A stretch of DNA of 38,799 nt from Treponema sp. (GCA_004294945.1 SHOL01000005.1:1-38799), one strand, 5' to 3'; positions 1 through 7,945 are shown, counted from the first letter of the stretch. Notes: a model not told the origin generated them from the letters alone. Program-made: numbers and translations.

Positions 1-49
1 GCCCGATCGGCCTGCTTTTTTCAACCCAATTTACAGAAAGAATTGTACA
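1..49. repeat. 49-bp dispersed repeat, left copy
   Basis: The first 49 bases match positions 36718-36766 with two substitutions, in the same orientation. The copy begins at the window edge, so it may extend further left. It lies just outside the distal end of the left integrated element, while the other copy lies just beyond the distal end of the right element. The final TTGTAC of this copy could serve as a -35 box. The function is unknown. Confidence 0.8.
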
Positions 50-71
50 CTAACAGTTTTTATCCTATACT
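43..71 (+). promoter_or_regulatory. sigma-70-like promoter motif with no visible target gene
   Basis: TTGTAC at 43-48, a 17-nt spacer and TATACT at 66-71 make a good vegetative promoter. The -35 lies inside the repeat and the -10 in unique sequence. It points right, into genes on the opposite strand, so any transcript would be antisense to the end of the left element. This is motif evidence only. Confidence 0.3.
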
Positions 72-141
72 TATTTGAACTGTACCATACTTTTGTCCAA
101 CACATAATTAATTCTATTTGTTATCTTCATATTATACCCCC

Positions 142-168
142 AAAGTGTCTCACTTCCCGCGACACTTT
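142..168 (-). terminator. stem-loop at the end of the left element
   Basis: A perfect 8-bp inverted repeat (AAAGTGTC / GACACTTT) with an 11-nt loop touches the stop codon of the 81-residue gene. There is no U-run after it on the minus strand, so factor-independent termination would be weak. Its position at the last gene fits a transcript end. Confidence 0.4.
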
Positions 169-413
169 CAGCTGGCCTCGTACGTTGCCCGCACGGTACG
201 ATCTCTTATCCCTTCAATTACAAATACGCCGAAGTTCTTGCCATCGGCGGTCGTTTCTGTAGAAAGCGAAACCCGTTCCCCGGTGTCAGCGTCAACGAGC
301 GAAATAAACGTATGTACCGGATATCGTGAGAGCGCGAAGACGCGATCGCATGTCCTGCATGTTTCCGTCAGCGTATGCGCGTTGTTCCGGAGTTTCCGGA
401 AAAGTCCATCCAT
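168..413 (-). CDS. hypothetical protein, 81 aa, possible element cargo gene
   Basis: The protein is not recognised. It is 81 residues, soluble and has no signal peptide or membrane segment. A CxxC pair (CRTC, about residues 19-22) sits near the start, and the second half looks beta-rich with alternating charged and hydrophobic residues. It is the last gene of the left element before the window edge. Unlike the tightly packed structural genes it is separated from them by 134 bp and has its own candidate promoter with a consensus TATAAT. An AGAGG ribosome site precedes the ATG. Separate expression is typical of prophage morons or satellite accessory genes, but no function can be assigned. Confidence 0.6.
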   Translation of the reverse strand: MDGLFRKLRNNAHTLTETCRTCDRVFALSRYPVHTFISLVDADTGERVSLSTETTADGKNFGVFVIEGIRDRTVRATYEAS

Positions 414-467
414 AATACTGTGTGCCTCTTTTGTTTTTTATCTTTTCGATAGCGTTTAATTACAATC

Positions 468-496
468 ATTATATCACTTTTCTATTGTTCGTACAC
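468..496 (-). promoter_or_regulatory. candidate promoter of the 81-aa gene
   Basis: On the minus strand GTGTAC (491-496) is followed by a 17-nt spacer and a perfect TATAAT (468-473), about 55 nt upstream of the ATG. The surrounding DNA is AT-rich, unlike the neighbouring coding DNA. Confidence 0.5.
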
Positions 497-547
497 TATG
501 TCTACTCGTGCGTGTACTCAGGATTCGTCTTTTTGATGCAGAACTGT

Positions 548-952
548 TCAATGCATTTCCTTGATTGTAAGGGCCATCGTACAATTCTCATGTACCCGTA
601 TCTCCGTCACGCGCCAGAATGCATTCGTATTCTGCGTCAAAAGCTCTCGTATCGCAGTCAGGTATATCCGTTTCTGTCGTGCCTCCTTTACGTGGAGAGT
701 CAGTTTCACCGCAAACACGACGTTCCGTATAATCCTGTCTTTTTCGCTGTACGTGCCTTCTTCAATACTGAGCAGGGCATACGGCTGCGGTGTGCCGGCG
801 ATCAGGTGTTGCGCCTCTCCTACGTACCGGAAGGGGAGCAGCCGGAGGCTTTCGTCCATCTCTTCCTCTATGTCAAGAAAGAGAGAGCCGAGATCCTCCG
901 TCAGTACCGATACAAGGTAGGCGAGGAGCCGGTCTTCTACGATGTCGAGCAT
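548..952 (-). CDS. phage neck / tail-terminator-like protein, 134 aa
   Basis: This small acidic protein is the last gene in the head operon. Its start codon overlaps the stop of the upstream connector gene, so the two are translationally coupled. A central stretch (YSEKDRIIRNVVFAVKLTL, about residues 68-86) followed by helical sequence resembles small neck or tail-terminator proteins of siphophages, which close the head and dock the tail. That assignment rests on position and general appearance, so other head-completion functions are possible. No tail genes follow it, which matters for deciding whether the element is a satellite or a truncated prophage. Confidence 0.5.
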   Translation of the reverse strand: MLDIVEDRLLAYLVSVLTEDLGSLFLDIEEEMDESLRLLPFRYVGEAQHLIAGTPQPYALLSIEEGTYSEKDRIIRNVVFAVKLTLHVKEARQKRIYLTAIRELLTQNTNAFWRVTEIRVHENCTMALTIKEMH

Positions 953-1464
953 CAGATATAAGTGCGCCTGAGGTCGGCAAGGGATTCAAGATGTTTTTCC
1001 GTGGCGCAGTGTGCCGCTGTTTGATCGTCAAGTGATGTGAGCTTGTCGCTCATGATGTTGACGATCGCGCTTTTGATGCGCGCAGGAATTTCCTCTTTAT
1101 TGTAGCCATAGCGATAGGTCACCCTGATCCTCCGATCGGCAAGGGTCTGTATGACAAACTCGGTTCGCCAGTGGGCGCCGGGCTTTTCCAAAGGCACTAT
1201 CGGCGTCAAAAGATCGAGCGTGAGTGTCTCGCCGGTATGTGCGTCCTTCAGTTCCAGTATCTCGCGCACGGGATATTCGCGCGGGGAAAACCAGCCCATG
1301 TCGGTCCGCATCTCTTCTGTTGTCGTGTCCAATAAGATATTTCGGTCAAGGTAGCTTGCCGTCTCTTCCAGAGTGCTCGTGAACAAGAGCCGGTCCCGCT
1401 CTTCGTTTTTCGGATCAAGGGAGAGGAGCCTCTTCACCTCCTCGAATTCCATGTACTGTTCCAT
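952..1464 (-). CDS. head-tail connector protein (gp6-like), 170 aa
   Basis: This is probably the adaptor that joins the portal to the neck in HK97-type phages. The sequence has the gp6-family pattern: an N-terminal acidic helical part (MEFEEVKRLLSLDP), then a 'YLDRNILL' segment, and a late RIRVTYRYGYN stretch before a helical end that contacts the portal ring. The frame stays open to 1671, but the start at 1464 is preferred because GAAGGA lies just upstream and the extra residues look noncoding. The stop overlaps the next start. It follows a terminator-like hairpin, so it may be expressed at a lower level than the capsid gene. Confidence 0.6.
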   Translation of the reverse strand: MEQYMEFEEVKRLLSLDPKNEERDRLLFTSTLEETASYLDRNILLDTTTEEMRTDMGWFSPREYPVREILELKDAHTGETLTLDLLTPIVPLEKPGAHWRTEFVIQTLADRRIRVTYRYGYNKEEIPARIKSAIVNIMSDKLTSLDDQTAAHCATEKHLESLADLRRTYI

Positions 1465-1500
1465 TGGGTTCCTTCTATAACTACAGGCTGTATGGTTGGA

Positions 1501-1539
1501 TAAAAAGAAAGAGGCGGGGAACGGATATCGTTTCCCGCC
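1501..1539 (-). terminator. intrinsic terminator inside the head operon
   Basis: A 10-bp stem (GGCGGGAAAC / GTTCCCCGCC on the minus strand, one G-U pair) at 1513-1539 is followed by CTCTTTCTTTTTA at 1501-1512. It sits between the 186-aa structural gene and the connector gene, in the direction of transcription. It would reduce connector expression relative to the capsid protein. Confidence 0.6.
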
Positions 1540-1556
1540 ATAGAAACTCGGTGTTA

Positions 1557-2117
1557 TCAGACGTTGATGAAGGCTACGGTTGCCATCTCCAAATCCTGAT
1601 CTCCTTGCGTATTTTGCAGAAAAAGGAGTACCGGCCATCCTTTTTCCTTTGCGACAAAGACGCCTGGGCACGGAGCTTCAAGGACATTGAGGCTTGCATC
1701 AGCCAGTTTGTAGACGACGGTAGGCGGTCCATATTCCGAGCCGAAGATGTAGAGTTTCGCTTTCACTGTTGGCTTTACATCATCCCGAAACGTATACACA
1801 CCGGCGGTACCGGCGGTGATTCTGTTAAGCTGTACCGAGCCGTCGTCGTACTGTATAACGGCATGGCACGGGAAACTTGTCAGTGATATGTCGGGTATGG
1901 AGAGTGTTTTTCCTGTGGTAAGCTGCGTAACGTGTGTTATCGCAACAGGCTGAAACAGTACGAGATTCCCTCCGACCGGTCCGGTTCTGATTCGTATGTA
2001 CGGAAGAGTAACGCGTTCATCAGGGCCGGGCATAATCACTTCGGCAATTTCGAGTCCGGAACTTCTGTTTCGTGTTGGGATCAGTCCCGCGCGTACCAAA
2101 TGTGTGTTGTATCCCAT
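1557..2117 (-). CDS. putative head structural or decoration protein, 186 aa
   Basis: No family is recognised. The protein begins four bases after the capsid gene stop and ends before a terminator, so it is probably made in step with the capsid protein. It is 186 residues, with no membrane segment or signal peptide and a mostly beta composition (for example NLVLFQPVAITHVTQLTTGK). A protein in this slot is often a head decoration, head-fibre or completion protein; this is inferred from position only. The start follows an AGAG motif and is the first ATG in frame. Confidence 0.5.
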   Translation of the reverse strand: MGYNTHLVRAGLIPTRNRSSGLEIAEVIMPGPDERVTLPYIRIRTGPVGGNLVLFQPVAITHVTQLTTGKTLSIPDISLTSFPCHAVIQYDDGSVQLNRITAGTAGVYTFRDDVKPTVKAKLYIFGSEYGPPTVVYKLADASLNVLEAPCPGVFVAKEKGWPVLLFLQNTQGDQDLEMATVAFINV

Positions 2118-2121
2118 CTCT

Positions 2122-3435
2122 TTACGCTCCCGTCTTCAGGGTAACCATGTTGCCCTTGCTTCTGGTAACAAGGAATCCGTCGCGCTTGCGGAAGCGGAGG
2201 AATATCTCGCCGTATTCAAGGGCTTCCGTTGTCTCGGTAAACCGTTTGATCTCGATGCCCTTCCGGTTGCCGTGTATGATGCGCTTCGGGTTCATGAAGA
2301 TGGCAAAGTTCTGGTTCTGTCCGATGTCTCCCATCTGGGGCAGTATCTGGCATTCGGTGTAGGCGTAGCCGTCGACGGTGCCGGGCTTGCCGTCCATGGG
2401 GCCGCGCCACAGGGGGCGGCCGTTCGCGTCGGTTATTCCGGTAATGTGCGCAAGGACGGTCTCATGGAAGAACCAGCGGCAGTCTTTGCGCTCTTCGGCG
2501 GGCACCAGAAGGACGGCGTCGCGGAAGTCCTTGTATGTGAGCGCGGAAGGGGAGGCCCCGCCGATGATTTTGTTCTTGATGTCGCTTGCGTGGAAGGCGC
2601 CGGTAAACGGGCTTGCGTTTGCAAGGAGGCACTGCCGGTCGAACTCCTGCGCGTAGGTTTCGGTAAACTCGTCGATGAACATGGCGCCGAGGTCGACGAA
2701 TACGTCTTCTTCGTACTCATCGAACCACGGGATGAATCCTGCCAGGGTGTAGGCTTTCAGTTCTACGCGCGTCGCTCCCTGCGGCTTCGAGCCGTCAATC
2801 TTCTGGCCGTAGGCGGTAAGCCACTTGAGCTCCACGCCGCCCCTGTCGCGCTGGGGCAGGAAGATGCTCGGTCCGGTCATCGGGCGGTGCTTGACGAGGT
2901 TCATCATCACCGACTGCTTGGCTGCGTCCTGCATGATGGCCGTTTCGTAGATCGGGTTGATAAGGTACTGTTCGTTCGTCGCCATGTTGCCCATCGGCTC
3001 GCCGAGCGCCGCCTTGGTGTTCGCGGTCTGGAATCCCTTGTCCGCGCTCCAGACGAAGTCGCGCGGGTTGTTCCAGTTGTCGCTCTTGAGGTTCGGGCTG
3101 CACTTGAGCTCGCCGAGCGTCTGTGCGTTCCCCGTCCAGGCAGCCGCGATTGCTTTCCCGATCGAGTAGCACAGTTCGTGCTTCGTCAATTCCTTCGGAT
3201 TGCCCGCGTCCGACTTGAGATTTGCCCGCATCTCCTTGAGCGTTCCCTTGATCGCCTCAAGCTCCGTCGATGTTGCATCACTGACTGTTTCAAGCGTCTT
3301 TCCGACGCTCTCAAGTATCTGCTCTTTCTCTGCAAAATAGTCCGCGGCCTTTTCCTCCGAGACAAAGCCCGTTTTCTCGACGCGCTGCATGCTCTTCAGC
3401 TGTTCGCTAAGCGCAGTCACTACTTTCTCTCCCAT
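2122..3435 (-). CDS. HK97-family major capsid protein, 437 aa
   Basis: This is the shell protein of the head. The layout fits the family. The N-terminal ~110 residues are charged and helical (LKSMQRVEKTGFVSEEKAAD), a typical cleavable scaffold or delta domain. The mature part follows with TGPSIFLPQRDRGG, a segment rich in acidic and aromatic residues (WFDEYEEDVFVDLGAMFIDE, probable E-loop or spine helix), and a late RKRDGFLVTRSKGNMVTL end typical of the P-domain. Length fits a delta-domain-bearing capsid protein. The prohead protease gene lies immediately upstream and overlaps by 16 bp. GGAGGG precedes the ATG. The long open frame on the opposite strand is a shadow. Confidence 0.85.
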   Translation of the reverse strand: MGEKVVTALSEQLKSMQRVEKTGFVSEEKAADYFAEKEQILESVGKTLETVSDATSTELEAIKGTLKEMRANLKSDAGNPKELTKHELCYSIGKAIAAAWTGNAQTLGELKCSPNLKSDNWNNPRDFVWSADKGFQTANTKAALGEPMGNMATNEQYLINPIYETAIMQDAAKQSVMMNLVKHRPMTGPSIFLPQRDRGGVELKWLTAYGQKIDGSKPQGATRVELKAYTLAGFIPWFDEYEEDVFVDLGAMFIDEFTETYAQEFDRQCLLANASPFTGAFHASDIKNKIIGGASPSALTYKDFRDAVLLVPAEERKDCRWFFHETVLAHITGITDANGRPLWRGPMDGKPGTVDGYAYTECQILPQMGDIGQNQNFAIFMNPKRIIHGNRKGIEIKRFTETTEALEYGEIFLRFRKRDGFLVTRSKGNMVTLKTGA

Positions 3436-4214
3436 GTATCCCTCCGTTCTGTCTGAATCTCAAGCGGCCAGTAGCCGCCCATACTCGAACAGGCGGTAGG
3501 GTCGCCAGTCCTCTGCGTTATTTTTTCTTTGTCTGTTGTAACCGTGACATTTTCAGAGCCATTACCTGCTAATGCCGTGGAGTTTCCGGCCTCGTTGCCT
3601 AATAGTACCGTGGAGTTTCCGGCCGCGCCGGAAACTCCAAGCGAATTCGTTTGCAACGCAAACGGATTCGCAGGTACGTTGCAGATCGAGAATTCAAGGA
3701 GTTCCTGCTTTCTGATTATCAGTTCGCACGTTTCCTCCGGGTTCTTTTTCCGGTCTGTCCATTCGACCTCCTTCACGAGGATGCCGACGCTGCCTGCCCG
3801 GATGACGCCTTCTTTTACGCGCTCGCCGATGCTCCAGCCGAAGAGGTCCCATGCCTTGTCGTTGAATCTGATGTACCCGTGAAGGTTACTATCTGCTTCA
3901 AGTCCTTCCGCTTTCCCGATCGCTGGGATGCTGTGGTTGTGCGCCCACAAAACAACCGGGTTTTCGAGGTACCGCTCCAGTTCCCAGCCTGCACAATCTA
4001 TGCGCTCTTCGTAGCGGTCGGTGTCGCCGGTCGAGAATATCCAGTGGTAGCGCTCGTCTTCGCTTGCTCCGCTTTTCCCGAGGAACCCGGAAAGGATTAA
4101 CTCCACCGGTTCCCGGAGCTTCCCGCTCTCGCTGGTCGAACGCTCAAGGAAGCGCATGAACGATCCGCCGGCCACCTCTTCGATTTGTCCGCGACTCTTA
4201 CGAGTGAACCACAT
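3420..4214 (-). CDS. HK97-family prohead protease, 264 aa
   Basis: This maturation protease removes the capsid delta domain during assembly. The hallmark order is present: IFSTGDTDRYEERIDCAGWE, then ENPVVLWAHNHS with the candidate catalytic His, IGKAEGL, then IRAGSVGIL with the candidate catalytic Ser, and LLEFSICNVPANPFAL near the end of the domain. The last ~90 residues are low-complexity and rich in Asn, Gly, Ser and Thr (repeated GNSTxL), probably a self-cleaved tail. The start at 4214 is chosen over the longer frame because GGAGGAGAGG lies directly upstream. It overlaps the regulator gene upstream by 17 bp and the capsid gene downstream by 16 bp. Confidence 0.85.
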   Translation of the reverse strand: MWFTRKSRGQIEEVAGGSFMRFLERSTSESGKLREPVELILSGFLGKSGASEDERYHWIFSTGDTDRYEERIDCAGWELERYLENPVVLWAHNHSIPAIGKAEGLEADSNLHGYIRFNDKAWDLFGWSIGERVKEGVIRAGSVGILVKEVEWTDRKKNPEETCELIIRKQELLEFSICNVPANPFALQTNSLGVSGAAGNSTVLLGNEAGNSTALAGNGSENVTVTTDKEKITQRTGDPTACSSMGGYWPLEIQTERRDTWERK

Positions 4215-4863
4215 GTGCCCTCTCCTCCCGGGAATGCAGGTTGTACTGCACGCCGATTTTGACCATGTCCACGAGGCTGCGTACGCCCATTTTCCTGAAT
4301 GCGTTTTTCCGTACGGTGCAGGCGGTTGTCTCCGCAATGTGCATGTTCGCCGCGATTTCTTTCAACGCGAGTCCGTCCATTGTTTGCACCAGTAGCGCAT
4401 GTTCCTTGTCTGTCAAAAAAGCGTAACCTTTGCACTTCACTGGCTCCGGTTCATGCATGCGTTGCTTGATGTACTCAGGCACAAAGCGTCTGCGGGTTTG
4501 TATGGCGGCCGCCCCGCGCTTGAACTCGCTTTCGGAATAGATGTGCGTAAACAGGGCATCGATCCCGTATTTGATCATCTTGACGCCCAGAAAGGATGCG
4601 ATGCCATGCGGCGAGATGCACAGGAGGTAGGCTTCCGGGAAACGGAGTTTAATCGTTTGCAACTGTTTGTGCATATTAAAGCCGATGATCATTGCATTGA
4701 TGACGATCATATCGATGTCGCCTTCTGTGTCGATTTCTTTCAGGTCGTCGAAGGTATAGACGGTTTCCAGCATCCGTATACCGGTTAATTCCTTGACAAG
4801 CGGTGCGAAAATAAACTCTGCCATTCCGGAAAAACCGAACAATATGACCCGTGGTATATTCAT
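4198..4863 (-). CDS. LuxR/NarL-type regulator with degenerate receiver domain, 221 aa
   Basis: Residues ~149-203 form a LuxR-type DNA-binding domain: LTDKEHALLVQ, LKEIAANMHIAETTACTVRK and a final FRKMGVRSLVDMVK. Residues 1-~125 look like a response-regulator receiver fold (RVILFGFSG at the start, DMIVINAMIIG in the middle), but Asn56 stands where the phosphoacceptor Asp should be and the acidic pocket is missing. Phosphorylation control is therefore unlikely. The gene lies between portal and protease inside the head operon, overlapping the protease by 17 bp and starting nine bases after the portal stop, with GAGG before its ATG. It could tune late gene expression or act on the host; the target is unknown. 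Confidence 0.75.
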   Translation of the reverse strand: MNIPRVILFGFSGMAEFIFAPLVKELTGIRMLETVYTFDDLKEIDTEGDIDMIVINAMIIGFNMHKQLQTIKLRFPEAYLLCISPHGIASFLGVKMIKYGIDALFTHIYSESEFKRGAAAIQTRRRFVPEYIKQRMHEPEPVKCKGYAFLTDKEHALLVQTMDGLALKEIAANMHIAETTACTVRKNAFRKMGVRSLVDMVKIGVQYNLHSREERAHVVHS

Positions 4864-4872
4864 TTTTTTTCC

Positions 4873-6084
4873 TCAGTTAGTTTTTTCGATGTTGTTCACA
4901 GGAACAACGTTTGCCGGCCGGTACCAGGTGTCTCCCCATGGTTTTGCGGGTTTTCCCCGTTCCGCAAGTACGTCGTTGACCGTCTTGAGTCCGGCCTGTA
5001 TTTCTGCAATGTCGCGTGCGGACTGCTCGTCTTCGCTTCGCTGCAATTCGGGTATATCCGCAAAATTGAAAAAGCCGCGTTCGCTCAGTCCGAAGCGTCT
5101 GAAAAAGTGCGCTTCCGTTATCATCTCGAAGTTTTTGAGTATGGGAATCAAGGTGTATTTCCAGAATGCCGCGTGCTGGCTTTCGGTATCGGTTCCCGAA
5201 AGATTCGACTTTGCGTCCTGAATGTTCGCCACGCGCGGCGGTATGCCGAACCGGGCAAGGATGGTATACAGGTTCCACCGTTTCAGATCGAAAAGCTTCA
5301 GGACATCGGGCGAGAAGGTGAGCGGTTTGAATTCCGTTCCCTTGCCGATGACCGCAATTTTTCTGTTCCGTGCGTTTTTCCCGTATTTCCTCTCCCAGCG
5401 CGATTCGATAAGATCCGCTTCTTCCTCGCGGATGATCTGGTCTGTCTTGAGTATCCCTTGCGGAATCGCATTATGTGTAAGAAGGTCTGTGTTTGTTTTG
5501 TTTGCCCACGTATCCTGATCGAGTTCGTATTTCAATGATACCAGCGGGGTAACGCCCCTCCAGGGATTCCACGGGTTCCAGTCGCGGAAGTGGACGATCT
5601 CGTCCGGGAGTATCGGTATCATTTCTCCGTCGTTTGCATAAAACCAGCGCGTAACCTGACCGTGTTCTATCCGCATGCTCATCTTGCGCGGATTGAGTAT
5701 GATGATTTCGTTCGGTATCCCGGCACTGTAGTCCTCGCCGAAATACCAGAACGCTTCTCCTTCAAGAAACCACCATGCGCCTGTTTCCTTCCACAGGTCG
5801 AACCGGTTAAGTGTAAGGCTTGGCTGATCGAATAGAGAATAGACCGGCCCCGACTGAATTCGCTCTCCGTTTCTTTTTATAACGAATTCAGTCCTGCCGA
5901 TATTGCGCATCAGAATGCCTATGGCAATATTGACCCATGCATGAGTCAGGTAGTAATCGGTGTATCCGGAATGCGTTATGGCTGCGTCGAACGAGTCTCC
6001 GGTATCCGTGATTCGCTCAGTTGCAGAGGCAGAAAAACTTTCGAGCGCCTTTCTGATTCCGGCCGTAAATGCTGCAAACCGCAT
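4873..6084 (-). CDS. phage portal protein (HK97 type), 403 aa
   Basis: The portal forms the dodecameric ring at one head vertex through which DNA is packaged. Features match the HK97 portal family: an early HAWVNIAIGILMRNIG helix, WWFLEGEAFWYF, IIILNPRKMSM, the IPILPDEIVHFRDWNP segment, and the later LARFGIPPRVANI motif followed by a helical C-terminus. The start at 6084 follows AAGGAG with a spacer of about 11 nt; the frame is open to 6153 but those residues are unconvincing. It is separated from the terminase by an AT-rich gap of about 155 bp, the largest gap within the head genes. Confidence 0.85.
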   Translation of the reverse strand: MRFAAFTAGIRKALESFSASATERITDTGDSFDAAITHSGYTDYYLTHAWVNIAIGILMRNIGRTEFVIKRNGERIQSGPVYSLFDQPSLTLNRFDLWKETGAWWFLEGEAFWYFGEDYSAGIPNEIIILNPRKMSMRIEHGQVTRWFYANDGEMIPILPDEIVHFRDWNPWNPWRGVTPLVSLKYELDQDTWANKTNTDLLTHNAIPQGILKTDQIIREEEADLIESRWERKYGKNARNRKIAVIGKGTEFKPLTFSPDVLKLFDLKRWNLYTILARFGIPPRVANIQDAKSNLSGTDTESQHAAFWKYTLIPILKNFEMITEAHFFRRFGLSERGFFNFADIPELQRSEDEQSARDIAEIQAGLKTVNDVLAERGKPAKPWGDTWYRPANVVPVNNIEKTN

Positions 6085-6131
6085 CAGTCTTCCGTCTCCT
6101 TCTTGACGGCTCCCGATGGGCGTGCACTCAA
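6084..6131 (-). CDS. possible 15-codon leader ORF before the portal gene
   Basis: A strong AAAGGAGG lies 10 nt upstream of TTG at 6131. The frame runs for 15 codons and its TGA overlaps the portal ATG (TGATG). In the portal frame the same Shine-Dalgarno has no start at a suitable distance. The peptide may couple translation into the portal gene. This could be chance. Confidence 0.25.
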   Translation of the reverse strand: MSARPSGAVKKETED

Positions 6132-6239
6132 GTCTGCAGTGCCTCCTTTGCATGTATTTGCGTGTAGTGCACTATATTTCAATATCGAACCTTCTTTAAT
6201 AAAGATTACAGAAACTTTACTAATAGTAATTATTCAGTG

Positions 6240-7475
6240 TTACGAACAGATAATTCCGTACTGTACCTGGCTAAAAATCGCGTAACGCATGGCGTCCATA
6301 AAGTGATCATTCACTTTGACGATCTGGTTTCCTTCATCCCGCACATAGTCTGCAATCTCTTGAAGCACACCGGTACATGCGGTGCTGACGAAAAACTGCT
6401 TCCGTTCCATCAGGGCGCAAATGTAGTCGATGCCCGGATCAACGGAGTTGTTGGCTTTCACGCCGCCCCGTATTTCCTGTATGCGCTCGCCGCCGGCCGG
6501 GTCGCAGTAGGTCGGGAAGACCGCTTCAGTGCCGTCTTCGTTCGTGTACCAGCCGAGCGCCTCCAGCGTCTCGTTGAAGGTTCTTGTCGGCACGTTGTAC
6601 GCGCCGTAGTCGGCGATCAGGTACACGGTGTTCCCGACCCAGCCTGCTTTCACATTCGTGATATTGAGGCCGAAGTCCTGCCCGGCGGTCACAAAGTCGA
6701 ACCGTTCGGGCAGCTCTTCCGGTGCAAGAAGCATCTCTTCCGAGAACTTCTCGTATACGACGCCTTCCGCCTTGACCCACAGGCCGTCGCGGAAGCGCGC
6801 CTTCTGCTTGTCGCTCATCGTATCCAGAATGTCGCTGATGTAATCGGCGGCAAGGTTATCCGCATTGTCCTGCGGATTCAGTATCATCGACGCATAGAGT
6901 TCCGGTTTCGCAAGCGGCGTATCGGTCCGCGCCTCGATCTTCCTGATGAACACCTTGTACGCCCAGTGCATCGGGCTTGCCGGATTACAGTCATACAGGA
7001 ACAGGTTCCGGCAACCGGGAATATGCATCGCAAGCCGGCTGTAGGCGACGTTGATCGCCGCCCAGGATATCTGGCTCACCTCGTTAAAGTAGATCGTGTT
7101 GTACTCGTGCCCGAGTATCTTGTCGACCTGCTCCCGGTCCCCCAATCCCCCGATCCAGATTTCCGAACCGTTCCACAGCCTCACGTAGTTGTCGTGTACC
7201 ATCAGCTTGAACCGCCGGTGCCCGACAATCTTCTTGAGCCACGGCATCATGGTCTCGTGGAGCACCGAACTCCGTGCATCCTTCGTCCGCAAGCGGCAAA
7301 TCAAATGCCTGCTCTCCGGATACCGCACCGCCCGGTAAATAATCGCGATCACCAGGATCGTCGTCTTCCCGCTCCGCGACCCGCCAAACAGCAGTATGTG
7401 CTTCGCGCCGCTTCCCAAAAGCTCAAGCGCCTTCTTCTGCACCGCCGTCGGCTTGAACACCGAAGTCCCCGTCAC
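6240..7475 (-). CDS. terminase large subunit, 411 aa
   Basis: This is the DNA-packaging motor with an N-terminal ATPase and a C-terminal nuclease. The Walker A motif GGSRSGKT is at residues 31-38, and the Walker B-like hydrophobic strand ending in acidic residue is TIYFNEVS (127-134). The middle resembles PBSX-type large subunits (KILGHEYNTIYFNEVSQ, YNRL-like YSRLAMHIPG). The nuclease part begins at VTAGQDFGLN, whose Asp is a candidate metal ligand, and a late HFMDAMRYAIF carries a further acidic residue. The start overlaps the stop of the small-subunit gene by four bases, so the two subunits are translationally coupled. Length is normal for the family. Confidence 0.9.
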   Translation of the reverse strand: MTGTSVFKPTAVQKKALELLGSGAKHILLFGGSRSGKTTILVIAIIYRAVRYPESRHLICRLRTKDARSSVLHETMMPWLKKIVGHRRFKLMVHDNYVRLWNGSEIWIGGLGDREQVDKILGHEYNTIYFNEVSQISWAAINVAYSRLAMHIPGCRNLFLYDCNPASPMHWAYKVFIRKIEARTDTPLAKPELYASMILNPQDNADNLAADYISDILDTMSDKQKARFRDGLWVKAEGVVYEKFSEEMLLAPEELPERFDFVTAGQDFGLNITNVKAGWVGNTVYLIADYGAYNVPTRTFNETLEALGWYTNEDGTEAVFPTYCDPAGGERIQEIRGGVKANNSVDPGIDYICALMERKQFFVSTACTGVLQEIADYVRDEGNQIVKVNDHFMDAMRYAIFSQVQYGIICS

Positions 7476-7945
7476 AAACCCTTGAACCCTTCGTCGAAGA
7501 TGATCTCAAGCTGTTGCGGGCTATTCTCTCCCTCGTCCGCCTTCGCGTCCTTCCCGTAGATAGTCCGCTCCATGTCGAAGGCAGTCTTGATAAACTCAAG
7601 CGCGTTCGTCTGCGTCAGCTCGTCGCGCTCCATCGACACGATCTTCTGCTTTCCCTTTTCCAGAAGGAGTGAGGTCGCTTCGAGATACTTCCTCTCGTGT
7701 TCGACGATCTCCTTCTCCCGTTCAGCGCGGCGCAAGCCGTCGAGGTACGTGTCGTAGGCGCCTGCACGCCTGACCCACTCGTACTTTGCCGACCACTTGC
7801 ACCAGGCGCCGAACCGCGATATGGGCACTCCGTTCAGCGTCATCGCCTTCAGGATTGCCCGGTCACGTCCGAAGTCCCGGTAGAGGCAGAACGCATTCCA
7901 TGCGGCGTTCGTCTCACCGGCGCTTCGCTCCCATTCTTCGGAAAT
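7472..7945 (-). CDS. terminase small subunit, 157 aa, apparent ATT start codon
   Basis: The small subunit recognises phage DNA and hands it to the motor. The first ATG in frame (7843) would remove a conserved stretch reading EEWERSAGETNAAWNAFCLY, typical of the N-terminus of this family. That stretch is open back to a TGA two codons before ATT at 7943-7945, and no ATG, GTG or TTG occurs between. A near-perfect GGAGG lies six bases before this ATT, so ATT is the probable start. The family-like YRDFG segment and ISRFGAWCKWSAKYEWVRRA follow, then a charged coiled-coil-like helix. It overlaps the large subunit by four bases. Confidence 0.75.
   Translation of the reverse strand: MSEEWERSAGETNAAWNAFCLYRDFGRDRAILKAMTLNGVPISRFGAWCKWSAKYEWVRRAGAYDTYLDGLRRAEREKEIVEHERKYLEATSLLLEKGKQKIVSMERDELTQTNALEFIKTAFDMERTIYGKDAKADEGENSPQQLEIIFDEGFKGL

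Noticed and set aside
1996-3456. 486-codon open frame on the plus strand across the capsid gene
   Set aside because: It is antisense to the major capsid protein, whose motifs and operon context are clear. The frame reflects codon bias on the opposite strand.
6237-7559. 440-codon open frame on the plus strand across the terminase
   Set aside because: It is the shadow of the large terminase gene, which has Walker motifs and neighbours in the packaging operon.
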